A stretch of DNA of 64,000 nucleotides from Opacimonas sp014872805 (GCA_014872805.1 WKFN01000012.1:124001-188000), one strand, 5' to 3'. Shown: positions 8,691-18,189, counted from the stretch's first letter. Numbers and translations are program-made. Notes: generated by a model from the sequence alone, not told the origin.

Positions 8691-9823
8691 TGAATATTCC
8701 TGATGTAACTGCCATCCGCAATGCTTGGGTAGAAATCGATACTGTCCAACTCGCCCAGAACTTTGCAATCATTGATCAACATGCACCGGCTCAGCTAAAG
8801 CGCTTATGTGTCGTAAAAGACAATGCTTATGGACATGGAGCAATCACAACTGCTCGTCTTGCATTGGCCAATGGGTATTGTTATTTGGCGGTTGAAACAA
8901 TTAAAGAAGCCTATGAGCTGAGACAAGACGATATTCAAGCACCTATTTTGTTATTTGGTGAAGCGAGTTTAGAAGAACTTGAAGCATGTGTTGCGTTCAA
9001 CATTACTCCATGCATCAATTCAGTCTATCGAGCAAAACAGCTTAATGAGCTCTTGATTCAAGCCGACAAGACTTTATCAGTTCAAGTCGAAGTCGATACT
9101 GGCATGAGTCGCTGGGGGATTTCCGATGCCCAAGCTGTTGAGTGGATAACGACGCTAGCAACAGATTATTCGCATCTACGCTTAGAAGGCGTGATGAGTC
9201 ATTTTGCCATGTCCGACGAGGCGGATAAATCTTTTGCGATGCATCAGCTGGCCCGGTTTAATAAGGTGATTCATCATCCAAATGTACAACAGCTTGATTT
9301 ACCATATATTCACATGAGTAATAGCGGTGGATTATTAGATTTGCCAGATGCACACTTTAGTATGGTAAGAACCGGTATTTTGCCCTTTGGGATCTATCCA
9401 TCGTTGGTGTGTAATCAATATCCTGGCCTAAAACCTGTGATGTCAGTTAAAGCCAAAGTTATGACACTGCGTGACTTGTCGGTTGGCGATAGAGTCGGCT
9501 ATGGCATGCATTTTACGGCCACCCATCCCATGAAAATAGCCGTACTTCCCATCGGATATGGCGATGGCTATCCACGTGTCAGAAACAACGGCTATGTCTT
9601 AATTAAAGGCAGTCAGTGTCGTGTTGTTGGTGGTAATGCGATGGATGCAATGATGGTCGATGTCACCCATTTACCTGAGGTGGCCTTAGAAGATGAAGCG
9701 GTACTGATGGGGCAACAGGGTCAACAATATATTGGTCCAAGAGATTTGGTGCCATGGAAACACACGGTGTGTTATGAGATTTTGACCAATTGGCGATCAA
9801 GACTGCCGCGGATTGAGGTGTAA
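8690..9823 (+). CDS. alr: Alanine racemase
   Basis: PLP enzyme interconverting L- and D-alanine for peptidoglycan. It has 377 residues with the PLP Lys43 in VVKDNAYGHG and the catalytic Tyr271 in GDRVGYG, the two bases of the two-base mechanism. ATG 8690 was preferred over a GTG at 8669 because AGGAAG lies seven bases upstream and because it overlaps the preceding stop codon. Residue 44 is Asp where most racemases have Ala, a mild departure next to the PLP lysine. Its tight coupling to a PurD-like ATP-grasp gene is unusual; it may be a second, dedicated racemase (alr/dadX type cannot be told apart here). Confidence 0.93.
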   Translation: MNIPDVTAIRNAWVEIDTVQLAQNFAIIDQHAPAQLKRLCVVKDNAYGHGAITTARLALANGYCYLAVETIKEAYELRQDDIQAPILLFGEASLEELEACVAFNITPCINSVYRAKQLNELLIQADKTLSVQVEVDTGMSRWGISDAQAVEWITTLATDYSHLRLEGVMSHFAMSDEADKSFAMHQLARFNKVIHHPNVQQLDLPYIHMSNSGGLLDLPDAHFSMVRTGILPFGIYPSLVCNQYPGLKPVMSVKAKVMTLRDLSVGDRVGYGMHFTATHPMKIAVLPIGYGDGYPRVRNNGYVLIKGSQCRVVGGNAMDAMMVDVTHLPEVALEDEAVLMGQQGQQYIGPRDLVPWKHTVCYEILTNWRSRLPRIEV

Positions 9824-9932
9824 TTCCCAATCTCATCCTCTTGGTTTAACCAAAGGTTCATTTTTCTGTATCGTAATTGTCATCTTCATTTAGTTTCATT
9901 AATGAGATTTTTAGTTAAAGGAATATCTCATA

Positions 9933-11708
9933 ATGAAAAAAACACTATTAAGCATAGCAATACTTTCTTCACTTACATTAACAGGTTGCTCCTTGGACGG
10001 AGAGGACGGTACTGACGGCGCTCCAGGTGCCCAAGGTCCAGTAGGTCAGCAAGGGATTCAAGGAGAGGCGGGAAATGATGCGAGTCTAGGAATTGAACTA
10101 GCTCTCACCGCAAGAAGTGTATTAAGCGCTGATGGGGCCGCCGAAATCATTCAATACCATGCAGCTTCACAAACTATTTTTGCTACCAATGGCGCAGATG
10201 ATGCAATTAGCATGATTGATATCAGTGGGATCACTAGTCAAGCATTAACGTTGCCTAGCAACGACAATTCATTAGTCTCGACCTCTTTATCATTGCCCAC
10301 TGAACTCAATGGAATTGCTCTTGGGGGTCTTACCAGTATTGCGATTCATGACGATTTGCTCGCAGTGGCTATCCCAGGTGATGCACACGCAGATGATGGC
10401 GTGATTGCGTTTTACAATAACCTAGCAACGGCTCCAACGTTAGTGAAAGCGGTCACGGTAGGCAATTTACCTGACATGGTCACTTTTACACCAGATGGTA
10501 GCAAAGTCCTTGTGGCAAATGAAGGGGAGCCCAGTGATGATTACTCAGTTGACCCTGAAGGCTCCATTGCCATTATCGCAGTAACCAATGGTATACCTGC
10601 AGACACTGCAACGATTATTGATTTTAATGACTTTAACGCTGATGCTGCAGCTCTAGCCAGTGCTGGCGTATTATTCCCTAATCCATCAGGTCGCACGATT
10701 AATGGCGTGACTATAAACACAACTGTTGCACAAGACTTAGAGCCAGAATACATCACGGCAAACAATCAAACAGCCTATGTATCCATGCAGGAAAACAATG
10801 CGCTTGCAGTGGTCAATCTTGCCGACAATTCTGTTGAGATTGTTCCGTTAGGCTTAAAATCTTGGGCAGGATTAGACATCGATACCGAAGAAAATGGCGA
10901 AGTAAGCTTTGCACAATTTGACGGTTTATTTGGTGCATATCAGCCAGATTCCATCGCGCAATATCAATGGCAAGGACAAACGATCATTGTTACAGCCAAT
11001 GAAGGGGATGCACGTGAATATTTCTTTCCTGTAGCTGATGAAGCATCATGTACAGCAGCTGGCGGTCAAGACTATGATGTAGACGATGGCTGTCTAGCGT
11101 ATACCGATGAATTCAAAATTAAAAATTTAGACGCAGCACCAGGCTCTGCTTTTGAAGCGTTAAGCAACGATGACCGTATTCGTAACCTACGTGTGACTAG
11201 TGCTGGCGGTGATACAAATAATGACGGAGAATTTGAGTTTGCTGTCGCTTATGGCGCTCGTTCCTTTACACTTTGGGACCAAAACGGACTTGTCATTTAC
11301 GACTCTGGCGATGACTTTGAACGGATCACAGCCACTATCTACGGTTCTCAATTCAATAATACCGATGATGAAAATGCGTCAGATGATCGTTCAGAAAACA
11401 AAGGTCCAGAACCAGAGGCCTTAACAGTTGCAACTATTGGTAACCGAGTCTACGCATTCATAGGCTTAGAACGCACTGGTGGCGTGATGATCTATGATGT
11501 TACGAATCCTTTTTCGGTGAATTTTGTGGACTATGTGAACAATCGTGACTTTACTGAAGGATTAGACAATTCAGACGGTATTGGCGATCTTGCACCAGAG
11601 TCTTTGATTGTTATCTCTGCAACCGATAGCCCTACAGGTAAACCGATTCTCGCAGTTGGCAACGAAGTGAGTGGTAGTGTGTCGTTGTGGGAAATCACTC
11701 AGCGTTAA
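9933..11708 (+). CDS. Choice-of-anchor I family lipoprotein with collagen-like stretch
   Basis: A 591-residue surface or periplasmic lipoprotein. The signal peptide ends in the lipobox LTGC with Cys19. Residues about 23-48 carry Gly-X-Y collagen-like triplets (DGTDGAPGAQGPVGQQG and on). The remainder is a beta-propeller-like domain of the choice-of-anchor I type, sometimes annotated as alkaline-phosphatase- or esterase-like, with many Asp/Asn-rich loops that could bind calcium. Preceded by AAAGGA and a 109-base spacer from alr. A strong bidirectional terminator separates it from convergent rpsO. The exact substrate or ligand is unknown. Confidence 0.82.
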   Translation: MKKTLLSIAILSSLTLTGCSLDGEDGTDGAPGAQGPVGQQGIQGEAGNDASLGIELALTARSVLSADGAAEIIQYHAASQTIFATNGADDAISMIDISGITSQALTLPSNDNSLVSTSLSLPTELNGIALGGLTSIAIHDDLLAVAIPGDAHADDGVIAFYNNLATAPTLVKAVTVGNLPDMVTFTPDGSKVLVANEGEPSDDYSVDPEGSIAIIAVTNGIPADTATIIDFNDFNADAAALASAGVLFPNPSGRTINGVTINTTVAQDLEPEYITANNQTAYVSMQENNALAVVNLADNSVEIVPLGLKSWAGLDIDTEENGEVSFAQFDGLFGAYQPDSIAQYQWQGQTIIVTANEGDAREYFFPVADEASCTAAGGQDYDVDDGCLAYTDEFKIKNLDAAPGSAFEALSNDDRIRNLRVTSAGGDTNNDGEFEFAVAYGARSFTLWDQNGLVIYDSGDDFERITATIYGSQFNNTDDENASDDRSENKGPEPEALTVATIGNRVYAFIGLERTGGVMIYDVTNPFSVNFVDYVNNRDFTEGLDNSDGIGDLAPESLIVISATDSPTGKPILAVGNEVSGSVSLWEITQR

Positions 11709-11731
11709 GCACTTATTGATTGTGACCAAAT

Positions 11732-11763
11732 AAAAAAGCCAGTTCAAGTGAACTGGCTTTTTT
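11732..11763. terminator. Bidirectional intrinsic terminator between the lipoprotein gene and rpsO
   Basis: A nine-base-pair GC-containing stem (AGCCAGTTC/GAACTGGCT) with a four-base loop is flanked by A6 on the left and T6 on the right, so it can end transcription from both convergent genes. Confidence 0.92.
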
Positions 11764-11780
11764 GCAATTCAAAACAAGTC

Positions 11781-12050
11781 TTAGCGACGTAGGCCTAAGC
11801 GCTTGATCAAATCTTGGTACGCTTCTAAGTTACGACCTTTTAAATAGTCTAGCAACTTACGACGCTGAGAAACCATGCGTAATAAACCACGACGTGAGTG
11901 GTGGTCTTTCTTGTGTGCTTTAAAATGTGACTGTAACTTGTTGATGTTATGAGTTAACAAAGCAACTTGTACTTGAGGTGAACCAGTGTCGCCTTCTTTA
12001 GTCGCGTAATCAGCAACGATTGCTGCAGTTTCTTGAGTATTTAGTGACAT
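11781..12050 (-). CDS. rpsO: 30S ribosomal protein S15
   Basis: Primary 16S rRNA-binding protein of the small-subunit platform. It has exactly 89 residues, the canonical length, with the signatures TGSPQVQVALLT and HSRRGLLRMVSQRRKLLDYL. The start is ATG 12050 with GGAGA six bases upstream; a longer reading from 12062 would add four residues without support. It is the last gene of the rimP-nusA-infB-rbfA-truB cluster and has its own promoter. In many gammaproteobacteria pnp follows rpsO; here a terminator and a convergent, unrelated gene follow. Confidence 0.98.
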   Translation of the reverse strand: MSLNTQETAAIVADYATKEGDTGSPQVQVALLTHNINKLQSHFKAHKKDHHSRRGLLRMVSQRRKLLDYLKGRNLEAYQDLIKRLGLRR

Positions 12051-12113
12051 AATCTTCTCCAAATGTTGATTAGGTAAGCCCGATCACTAATTCAGGTCTT
12101 ACGAAGAGCGCGT

Positions 12114-12141
12114 ATTATATAGCATTTTGATGCCTTTGCAA
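12114..12141 (-). promoter_or_regulatory. Sigma-70 promoter of rpsO
   Basis: On the minus strand a TTGCAA -35 (12136-12141) and a perfect TATAAT -10 (12114-12119) are separated by 16 bases and followed by a GC-rich discriminator (ACGCGCTC), typical of ribosomal genes under stringent control. It lies about 64 bases before the rpsO start. Confidence 0.8.
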
Positions 12142-12153
12142 GTTGTTGATAAT

Positions 12154-13074
12154 TTAGTTATGCACTAAACGCTTAACGTAAATATGAGAATCTGCGCGTA
12201 AGTCTCCTACTCCAAGAAAACGTCCTTCGCAATACATCCGATACTCACCAATCCCAATTTCACCAGTCAGTCGTTGTGCTTGTCCATATTGAATCCCTAC
12301 CCGCTGAGCAGGTGTTAATTCACACTTTGGTAAACTTGCAACAGGTGAATCAATCGTTAGTAGATATTGATCAATGACCTCAAAACGCTCGTCTTTGTGT
12401 TCATCTGCGAGTGCCTGCAGTGCATCAAAGGTCAACATTTTCTCCGTCGGATAATCCGCAACACGTGTGCGCCTAAGTTCTGTGACATACGCACCACATC
12501 CCAAGTCCTGACCAATATCATCGACCAATGACCGAATGTAAGTACCTTTCGAAACTCGCACTGTAAGCGCAAATTCATCATCAGTAATATCATCTACCGA
12601 CATATCAAAGATGGTAATTGGACGAGCAGGACGCACGACTGTGATCCCCTGTCTTGCATACCAATACAGAGGTTTGCCTTCATGCTTGAGCGCGGAGTAC
12701 ATCGAAGGCACTTGTTCGGAATCACCTAGATAGGCGAGGCATGCTTGTTGGATTTGATCAGGACCCACTGTCACTGGACGCGTTTCAACCACTTCCCCAT
12801 CGGCGTCAGAGGTGTCTGTGCGAATGCCTAGCTTAGCACGAACATAATAGGTTTTGTCTGCATCCAATAAATACTGCGAAAACTTAGTCGATTCACCCAA
12901 ACAAATGGGAAGCATACCGCTGGCGAGAGGATCAAGGGCGCCAGTATGACCGGCTTTTTTGGCGTTAAATATGGCTCGAACACGTTGCAAATAGCGATTT
13001 GACGATTCACCTAAAGGCTTATCCAATAAAAACACGCCATCAATGGCACGGCCACTTTTGCGACTACGCGCCAT
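12154..13074 (-). CDS. truB: tRNA pseudouridine(55) synthase
   Basis: Makes pseudouridine 55 in the T loop of tRNAs. The protein has 306 residues, with the catalytic Asp48 in GHTGALDPLASG (same number as in E. coli), the KTYYVRAKLG segment and a C-terminal PUA-like region. It starts two bases after the rbfA stop, in the conserved infB-rbfA-truB-rpsO order, so it is co-transcribed with rbfA. Confidence 0.97.
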   Translation of the reverse strand: MARSRKSGRAIDGVFLLDKPLGESSNRYLQRVRAIFNAKKAGHTGALDPLASGMLPICLGESTKFSQYLLDADKTYYVRAKLGIRTDTSDADGEVVETRPVTVGPDQIQQACLAYLGDSEQVPSMYSALKHEGKPLYWYARQGITVVRPARPITIFDMSVDDITDDEFALTVRVSKGTYIRSLVDDIGQDLGCGAYVTELRRTRVADYPTEKMLTFDALQALADEHKDERFEVIDQYLLTIDSPVASLPKCELTPAQRVGIQYGQAQRLTGEIGIGEYRMYCEGRFLGVGDLRADSHIYVKRLVHN

Positions 13075-13076
13075 GC

Positions 13077-13490
13077 TTATTCGTCCTCATCCGAATGATT
13101 AATATCCTCAGGCTCACCCGATTTTTTAGCATCCTCGCGACGCACTTGAGACACTAAGTTCGAGATGCGCATGCCTTCAGTGATGGAACTGTCCTGAATG
13201 AAACGCAATTCTGGAGTATTACGCATTTTGACACGACGTCCTAATAAACCTCGGACAAAACTTTTGCCTTCATCGAGCAGTTTCATTGATGCTTTATTTT
13301 TTGCTTCATCCACTTCTAAAAAGGTCACAAACACTTTGGCGTATGCTAAATCTCGTGACACTTCTACACCCGACACCGTTACCATACCTATTTCAGGTAC
13401 TTGGTGTTTAAACTCATGGTTAAGGATATTGGCAATCTCTTTGTGAAGTTGTTGCGACACTCGGGCCGTTCTGGAAAATTCTCTAGCCAT
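13077..13490 (-). CDS. rbfA: 30S ribosome-binding factor A
   Basis: KH-like cold-shock assembly factor for the 30S subunit, acting in late 16S maturation. It has 137 residues with the family opening (RVSQQLHKEIANIL), the central DLAYAKVFVTFLE strand and the TPELRFIQDSSI segment, and an acidic C-terminal tail. It is two bases from truB and follows an intrinsic-terminator-like hairpin downstream of infB. Confidence 0.97.
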   Translation of the reverse strand: MAREFSRTARVSQQLHKEIANILNHEFKHQVPEIGMVTVSGVEVSRDLAYAKVFVTFLEVDEAKNKASMKLLDEGKSFVRGLLGRRVKMRNTPELRFIQDSSITEGMRISNLVSQVRREDAKKSGEPEDINHSDEDE

Positions 13491-13504
13491 ATTCTTCTCT
13501 TAGA

Positions 13505-13530
13505 CAAAAACGGAGGCTGTAGCCTCCGTT
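13505..13530 (-). terminator. Intrinsic terminator or attenuator between infB and rbfA
   Basis: In the transcribed minus direction a nine-pair stem (ACGGAGGCT/AGCCTCCGT) is followed by five T residues. It lies 21 bases past the infB stop and 15 bases before the rbfA start, so it probably reduces rather than abolishes read-through into rbfA-truB. Confidence 0.75.
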
Positions 13531-13550
13531 GCAATTGTTAACCGTGGTGC

Positions 13551-16151
13551 TTAAATTTCGCGAGCCACTTCGACCACTTCGAATACCTCGATTTGGTCAC
13601 CCACTTTTACGTCGTTATAATTCTTAACGCCGATACCACATTCGATGCCTTTCTTAACTTCTTGTACATCGTCTTTGAAGCGACGTAATGACTCAAGCTC
13701 ACCTTCGTAAATAACCACGTTTTCACGTAGTACGCGAATTGGGTTGTTACGCTTGATAATACCCTCTGTTACCATACAGCCTGCAATGGCTCCAATCTTA
13801 GGCGATTTGAAGACATCACGAACTTCAGCCAAGCCAATGATCTGTTGCTTGAATTCAGGTGAAAGCATACCGCTCATGGCAGCTTTGACTTCATCAATCA
13901 AATCATAAATGACCGAGTAATAACGCAAGTCGATTTCTTCTGACTCTAATACGCGACGAGCAGATGCATCAGCACGTACGTTAAAACCAACCACAATCGC
14001 ACTTGATGCTGCAGCTAAGCTAGCATCCGTTTCAGTAATACCGCCGACACCAGAGCCAACTATGTTGACCTTGACTTCATCTGTAGAAAGTTTGATTAAG
14101 CTTTCCGAAATCGCTTCAACTGAACCTTGAACATCCGCTTTTAATACAACATTCAATTCAGATACATCACCTGCTTCCATGTTGGCAAACATATTTTCAA
14201 GCTTAGCTTTTTGTTGTTTTGCAAGTTTCAATTCTCGTTGTTTGATCGAACGTTTGGTAGCGACTTCTCGAGCTTTACGTTCATCCTTGACCACCAGCGC
14301 GTCTTCACCTGCAATTGGAACACCTGAAAGGCCTAATACCTCAACCGGTGTTGATGGACCTGCGGTTTTGATCTCTGCACCGTGTTCATCGCGCATTGCA
14401 CGAACACGACCATATTCCAAACCACATAACAAAATATCACCAGGGTGGAGTTGACCTTCTTGAACCAACACCGAAGCCACTGGGCCACGACCTTTGTCCA
14501 AACGTGATTCGATAACAATACCACGAGCAGGGCCATTATCGACGGCTTGTAAGTCTAGCATTTCAGCTTGCAAAGTGATGGCTTCTAATAATTCATCAAC
14601 GCCTTGACCAGATTTCGCTGATACATGAACGAATTGGTGTTCACCGCCCCACTCCTCTGGAATAACTTCCAGTTGAGATAGTTCTGTTTTGACACGTTCT
14701 GGATCAGCGGCTTCTTTATCAATTTTGTTCACGGCGACAATCAAAGGCACACCAGCAGCGCGAGCGTGCTGTACCGCTTCTTTGGTCTGAGGCATCACAC
14801 CATCATCGGCAGCCACTACGATAATAACGATATCCGTCGCGGTGGCTCCACGCGCACGCATTGCGGTGAATGCAGCGTGTCCAGGCGTATCTAAAAATGC
14901 GATACGGCCATTATCTGTTTCTACAGAATATGCGCCAATGTGCTGAGTAATACCACCGGCTTCGCCATCGGCTACTTTAGATGCACGAATATAGTCCAGC
15001 AAAGATGTTTTACCATGGTCAACGTGTCCCATGATCGTTACTACAGGAGCACGACTCACTTTATCACCGTTGCCTGATTCAGCAATCAATTCATCTTCTA
15101 GTGCGTTCTCATTAACCAATTCATATTTGTGCCCCATTTCTTCGACAACCAAAGTTGCGGTATCTTGGTCTAGCACTTGATTAATGGTTGCCATTTCACC
15201 CATTTTCATCATGGTTTTAATGACTTCATTCGCTTTCACTGCAAGTTTATTCGCTAACTCACCAACAGTGATAGTTTCGCCAAGTTTAACTACACGCTCT
15301 ACTGGCGCAGCTGGCTTGTTGAAACCTTGCTTGAGGTTGTCAGCGGCTTTTTTCTTCTTACGACGACGACTGCCACGCTCAATTTGCATGTCTTCTTCGT
15401 CTTCCGCTTCTTGCGCATAACGGTTAGAGTGCATATGCACTTCTTCCGCTTCTTGAGCTTTACGTCGTTCTTCTTCTTCTTTCCAACGACGTTCGTTTTC
15501 TTCCGCTAGCTTACGTGCCTCTTCAGCTGCTTTCTTAGCATCTTCTTCGAGTTTACGCTGAGCTTCAGCTTCTTGTTGTTTGCGGATCTTTTCAGCTTCT
15601 GCACGAGCCGCTTCTTGGGCGGCTACTTCTTCTGGAGAAAGAACCGCTTCTTTTTTCTTGCGTTCTTCAGCTTCTTTCTTCGCTTCAGCAGCGCGTTTTG
15701 CTTCTGCTTCTGCAGCCTTGCGACGTGCTTCATCCGCTTCACGTGCTTTGGCTTCGGCAGCCTTTTTAGCTTCTTCAGCTGCTTTTCGCTCTGCTTCTAA
15801 TTTAGCTTGTTCTGCTGCTTGACGTTCCGCTTCTTCTTTGGCTAAGCGAGCTTCTTCTTCTGGAGAACGCTTAACAAAAGTGCGTTTTTTGCGAACTTCA
15901 ACTTTGACGTTTTTGGAACGGCCAATATTTAAGGTCGTTGTTTTCTTTCGTGTCAACGTCATTTTCTTCGGGGCAACGTCACCATCGCCACCGTGCTGCT
16001 TGCTCAAATGCTCAAGCAGTGTTTTCTTTTCTTCTTCTGTGACGCCTTGACCGATTTGCTTGTCAATGCCAGCATCTTTAAATTGTTGCACGAGTCGATC
16101 AACATTGGTGCCGATATCACTTGCTAGTTTTTCTAAGGTTACCTCAGACAT
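13551..16151 (-). CDS. infB: Translation initiation factor IF-2
   Basis: GTPase that brings initiator tRNA to the 30S subunit and promotes subunit joining. It has 866 residues: an N-terminal IF2N domain (about 1-50), a long Ala/Glu/Lys/Arg helical linker (about 90-240), a second IF2N domain, then the G domain with G1 GHVDHGKTS near 374, DTPGHAAF, and NKID, followed by domains II-IV. The start is ATG 16151. The charged helical linker creates several long antisense open frames that are not genes. It lies 23 bases from nusA in the conserved operon. Confidence 0.98.
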   Translation of the reverse strand: MSEVTLEKLASDIGTNVDRLVQQFKDAGIDKQIGQGVTEEEKKTLLEHLSKQHGGDGDVAPKKMTLTRKKTTTLNIGRSKNVKVEVRKKRTFVKRSPEEEARLAKEEAERQAAEQAKLEAERKAAEEAKKAAEAKAREADEARRKAAEAEAKRAAEAKKEAEERKKKEAVLSPEEVAAQEAARAEAEKIRKQQEAEAQRKLEEDAKKAAEEARKLAEENERRWKEEEERRKAQEAEEVHMHSNRYAQEAEDEEDMQIERGSRRRKKKKAADNLKQGFNKPAAPVERVVKLGETITVGELANKLAVKANEVIKTMMKMGEMATINQVLDQDTATLVVEEMGHKYELVNENALEDELIAESGNGDKVSRAPVVTIMGHVDHGKTSLLDYIRASKVADGEAGGITQHIGAYSVETDNGRIAFLDTPGHAAFTAMRARGATATDIVIIVVAADDGVMPQTKEAVQHARAAGVPLIVAVNKIDKEAADPERVKTELSQLEVIPEEWGGEHQFVHVSAKSGQGVDELLEAITLQAEMLDLQAVDNGPARGIVIESRLDKGRGPVASVLVQEGQLHPGDILLCGLEYGRVRAMRDEHGAEIKTAGPSTPVEVLGLSGVPIAGEDALVVKDERKAREVATKRSIKQRELKLAKQQKAKLENMFANMEAGDVSELNVVLKADVQGSVEAISESLIKLSTDEVKVNIVGSGVGGITETDASLAAASSAIVVGFNVRADASARRVLESEEIDLRYYSVIYDLIDEVKAAMSGMLSPEFKQQIIGLAEVRDVFKSPKIGAIAGCMVTEGIIKRNNPIRVLRENVVIYEGELESLRRFKDDVQEVKKGIECGIGVKNYNDVKVGDQIEVFEVVEVAREI

Positions 16152-16174
16152 ATGCTCTCCCCTATGTTGATATA

Positions 16175-17659
16175 TTACTCATCGCCGAACCATTTGATAT
16201 TACGTGCTGCCATGATTAACGCACCTGCAGAAGCTTCATCAAGCCCCTCAATATCAATGATGTCATCGACACCTTGCTCAGCTAATTCTTCGAGATCGGT
16301 TATTTTGAGTTTGGCTAACTCCGCAGCAATCTCTGTAGTCATGCCTTCAAGGTTTAGTAACTCTTCTTGAGGCTCTAATGATTCTTCATTTGCCAATGCT
16401 TTGGTTGTGAGGTAAGCACGTGAACGATTGCGTAATTCCTCGACGATATCTTCGTCAAGACCGTCGATTTCTAGTAACTCATTGACAGGTACATACGCTA
16501 TTTCTTCTAGTGAACTAAAGCCTTCATCAGCTAGCACGCCCGCAAATTCTTCGTCAATGTCTAACGCTTCAACGAATAAATCAATGACTTGTGAACTCTC
16601 GGCGGCTTGTTTTGCCTCAAGATCTTCAACCGTCATAACATTTAACTCCCAACCAGTAAGCTGGCTAGCTAGACGTACGTTTTGACCAGACTTACCTATA
16701 GCTTGGGCAAGGTTGTCGGTTTCAACGGCAACGTCCATTGTCATGGTATCTTCATCTGCAACAATACTCGCAACTTCAGCCGGAGCCATCGCATTGACGA
16801 CAAATTGTGGCGCTTCTTCGTCCCACAAGACGATGTCTACACGCTCGCCTCCTAATTCATTGGTCACTGCCTGTACACGTGAACCACGCATACCAACACA
16901 AGCACCGACTGGGTCTAAACGTTTATCATTGGTTTTGACCGCAATCTTTGCACGAGAACCTGGATCACGTGCTGCAGACTTGATTTCAAGGGTTTCTTCT
17001 TGAATCTCTGGGACTTCTAAACGAAACAACTCAATAATCATGTCTGGGTTGGTACGAGAAATCAATAATTGCGGGCCACGTGCTTCCGGACGAATGGCGT
17101 AAAGCAAGCCACGAACACGGTCACCTGGACGGAAGGTTTCGCGAGGCAACATATCGTCTTTATAGATAGCGCCTTCTGCATTGTTACCTAAGTCAACAAT
17201 AATCATATCGCGAGTGGCTTTCTTAACTGTACCGGTGACAAGCTCACCGACTTTATCTTCGTATTCAGCGACCATTTGACCACGTTCAGCTTCACGTACT
17301 TTTTGGAAAATAACTTGTTTAGCAAGTTGGGTAGTGATTCGGTCAAATGTTACTGACTCAATCTCTTCTTCGACGTAATCACCCGCCTGAATCTCTGGCT
17401 CATCGATTTGTGCTGCGGATAAAGTGATTTCTGCGTAAGGATTCTCTTGTTCTTGATCGTCCTCAATGACTAGCCATCGACGGAAGGTATCAAACTCACC
17501 CGTTGCTCTGTCGATGCTAACACGCACTTCGATTTCGCCCTGGTTTTTCTTTTTAGTAGCAGTAGCTAACGCAAACTCAAGCGCCTCAAAAATACTCTCT
17601 CTTGGCACCTGTTTCTCATTGGAAACTGCTTCAGCAACTAATAAGATTTCTTTACTCAT
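16175..17659 (-). CDS. nusA: Transcription termination/antitermination protein NusA
   Basis: RNA polymerase-associated factor for pausing, termination and antitermination. It has 494 residues, the usual gammaproteobacterial size: N-terminal polymerase-binding domain, S1 domain (around GELVTGTVKKATRDMIIVDL), two KH domains (with VGACVGMRGSRVQ and AIGKSGQNVRLASQL), and two C-terminal acidic repeats with helix-hairpin-helix character. Sits between rimP and infB as expected. Confidence 0.98.
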   Translation of the reverse strand: MSKEILLVAEAVSNEKQVPRESIFEALEFALATATKKKNQGEIEVRVSIDRATGEFDTFRRWLVIEDDQEQENPYAEITLSAAQIDEPEIQAGDYVEEEIESVTFDRITTQLAKQVIFQKVREAERGQMVAEYEDKVGELVTGTVKKATRDMIIVDLGNNAEGAIYKDDMLPRETFRPGDRVRGLLYAIRPEARGPQLLISRTNPDMIIELFRLEVPEIQEETLEIKSAARDPGSRAKIAVKTNDKRLDPVGACVGMRGSRVQAVTNELGGERVDIVLWDEEAPQFVVNAMAPAEVASIVADEDTMTMDVAVETDNLAQAIGKSGQNVRLASQLTGWELNVMTVEDLEAKQAAESSQVIDLFVEALDIDEEFAGVLADEGFSSLEEIAYVPVNELLEIDGLDEDIVEELRNRSRAYLTTKALANEESLEPQEELLNLEGMTTEIAAELAKLKITDLEELAEQGVDDIIDIEGLDEASAGALIMAARNIKWFGDE

Positions 17660-17688
17660 AATGCTATATCCCGTTTCGTGCGTGCTAC

Positions 17689-18150
17689 TTAAAAAGTTGG
17701 CACAACATTCGCTTTTTCTATGTTATTGATGGCCAATGTGTACTCTACACCATCGACGTTTATTGTAATATTTTGATCATCCGCTTGCACAACTGTGCCT
17801 TTGAATTTACGGCGATTGTTTTCAACCGGCATCCGAGTTCGGCATTCGATCACTTCATTGATTACTTCGGCATAATGCGCCACAGTAAATAAAGGCCTAT
17901 CCATACCTGGTGATGACACTTCTAGGTGATATTCAGTCGCAATCGGATCTTCAACATCTAATATTGCGCTGGCCTGATGTGATACATCCGCGCAGTGATC
18001 CACCGAAATTCCCTGTGGGTGATCGATGAAAATTCGCAAAATAGAGTGTTTACCCGCTCGAACAAACTCCAAGCCATAAAATTCAAACCCCAACGACTCT
18101 GCGGCCGGAGCAAGCATTTCAGTGAGTTTTTGTTCTAATTGTGACGCCAA
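17689..18150 (-). CDS. rimP: Ribosome maturation factor RimP
   Basis: Assists 30S maturation. It has 153 residues with the family core LEFVRAGKHSILRIFID, GISVDHCADVS and LEVSSPGMDRPL. It opens the nusA operon and follows a terminator and the initiator tRNA gene, the same order as metY-rimP-nusA in E. coli. Confidence 0.97.
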   Translation of the reverse strand: MASQLEQKLTEMLAPAAESLGFEFYGLEFVRAGKHSILRIFIDHPQGISVDHCADVSHQASAILDVEDPIATEYHLEVSSPGMDRPLFTVAHYAEVINEVIECRTRMPVENNRRKFKGTVVQADDQNITINVDGVEYTLAINNIEKANVVPTF

Positions 18151-18189
18151 TCTAATCTCCTAAATCAATTTTTCTGAGCCCGAAAACGA

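Noticed and set aside
9860..9905. Pho box before the choice-of-anchor I gene (TTGTCAT and GTTTCAT)
   Set aside because: The two half sites are not in the 11-base register of Pho boxes.
15327..15822. Phe- and Ser-rich open frames on the plus strand opposite infB
   Set aside because: They are the antisense of the Glu/Lys/Ala helical linker of IF2; biased composition explains their length.
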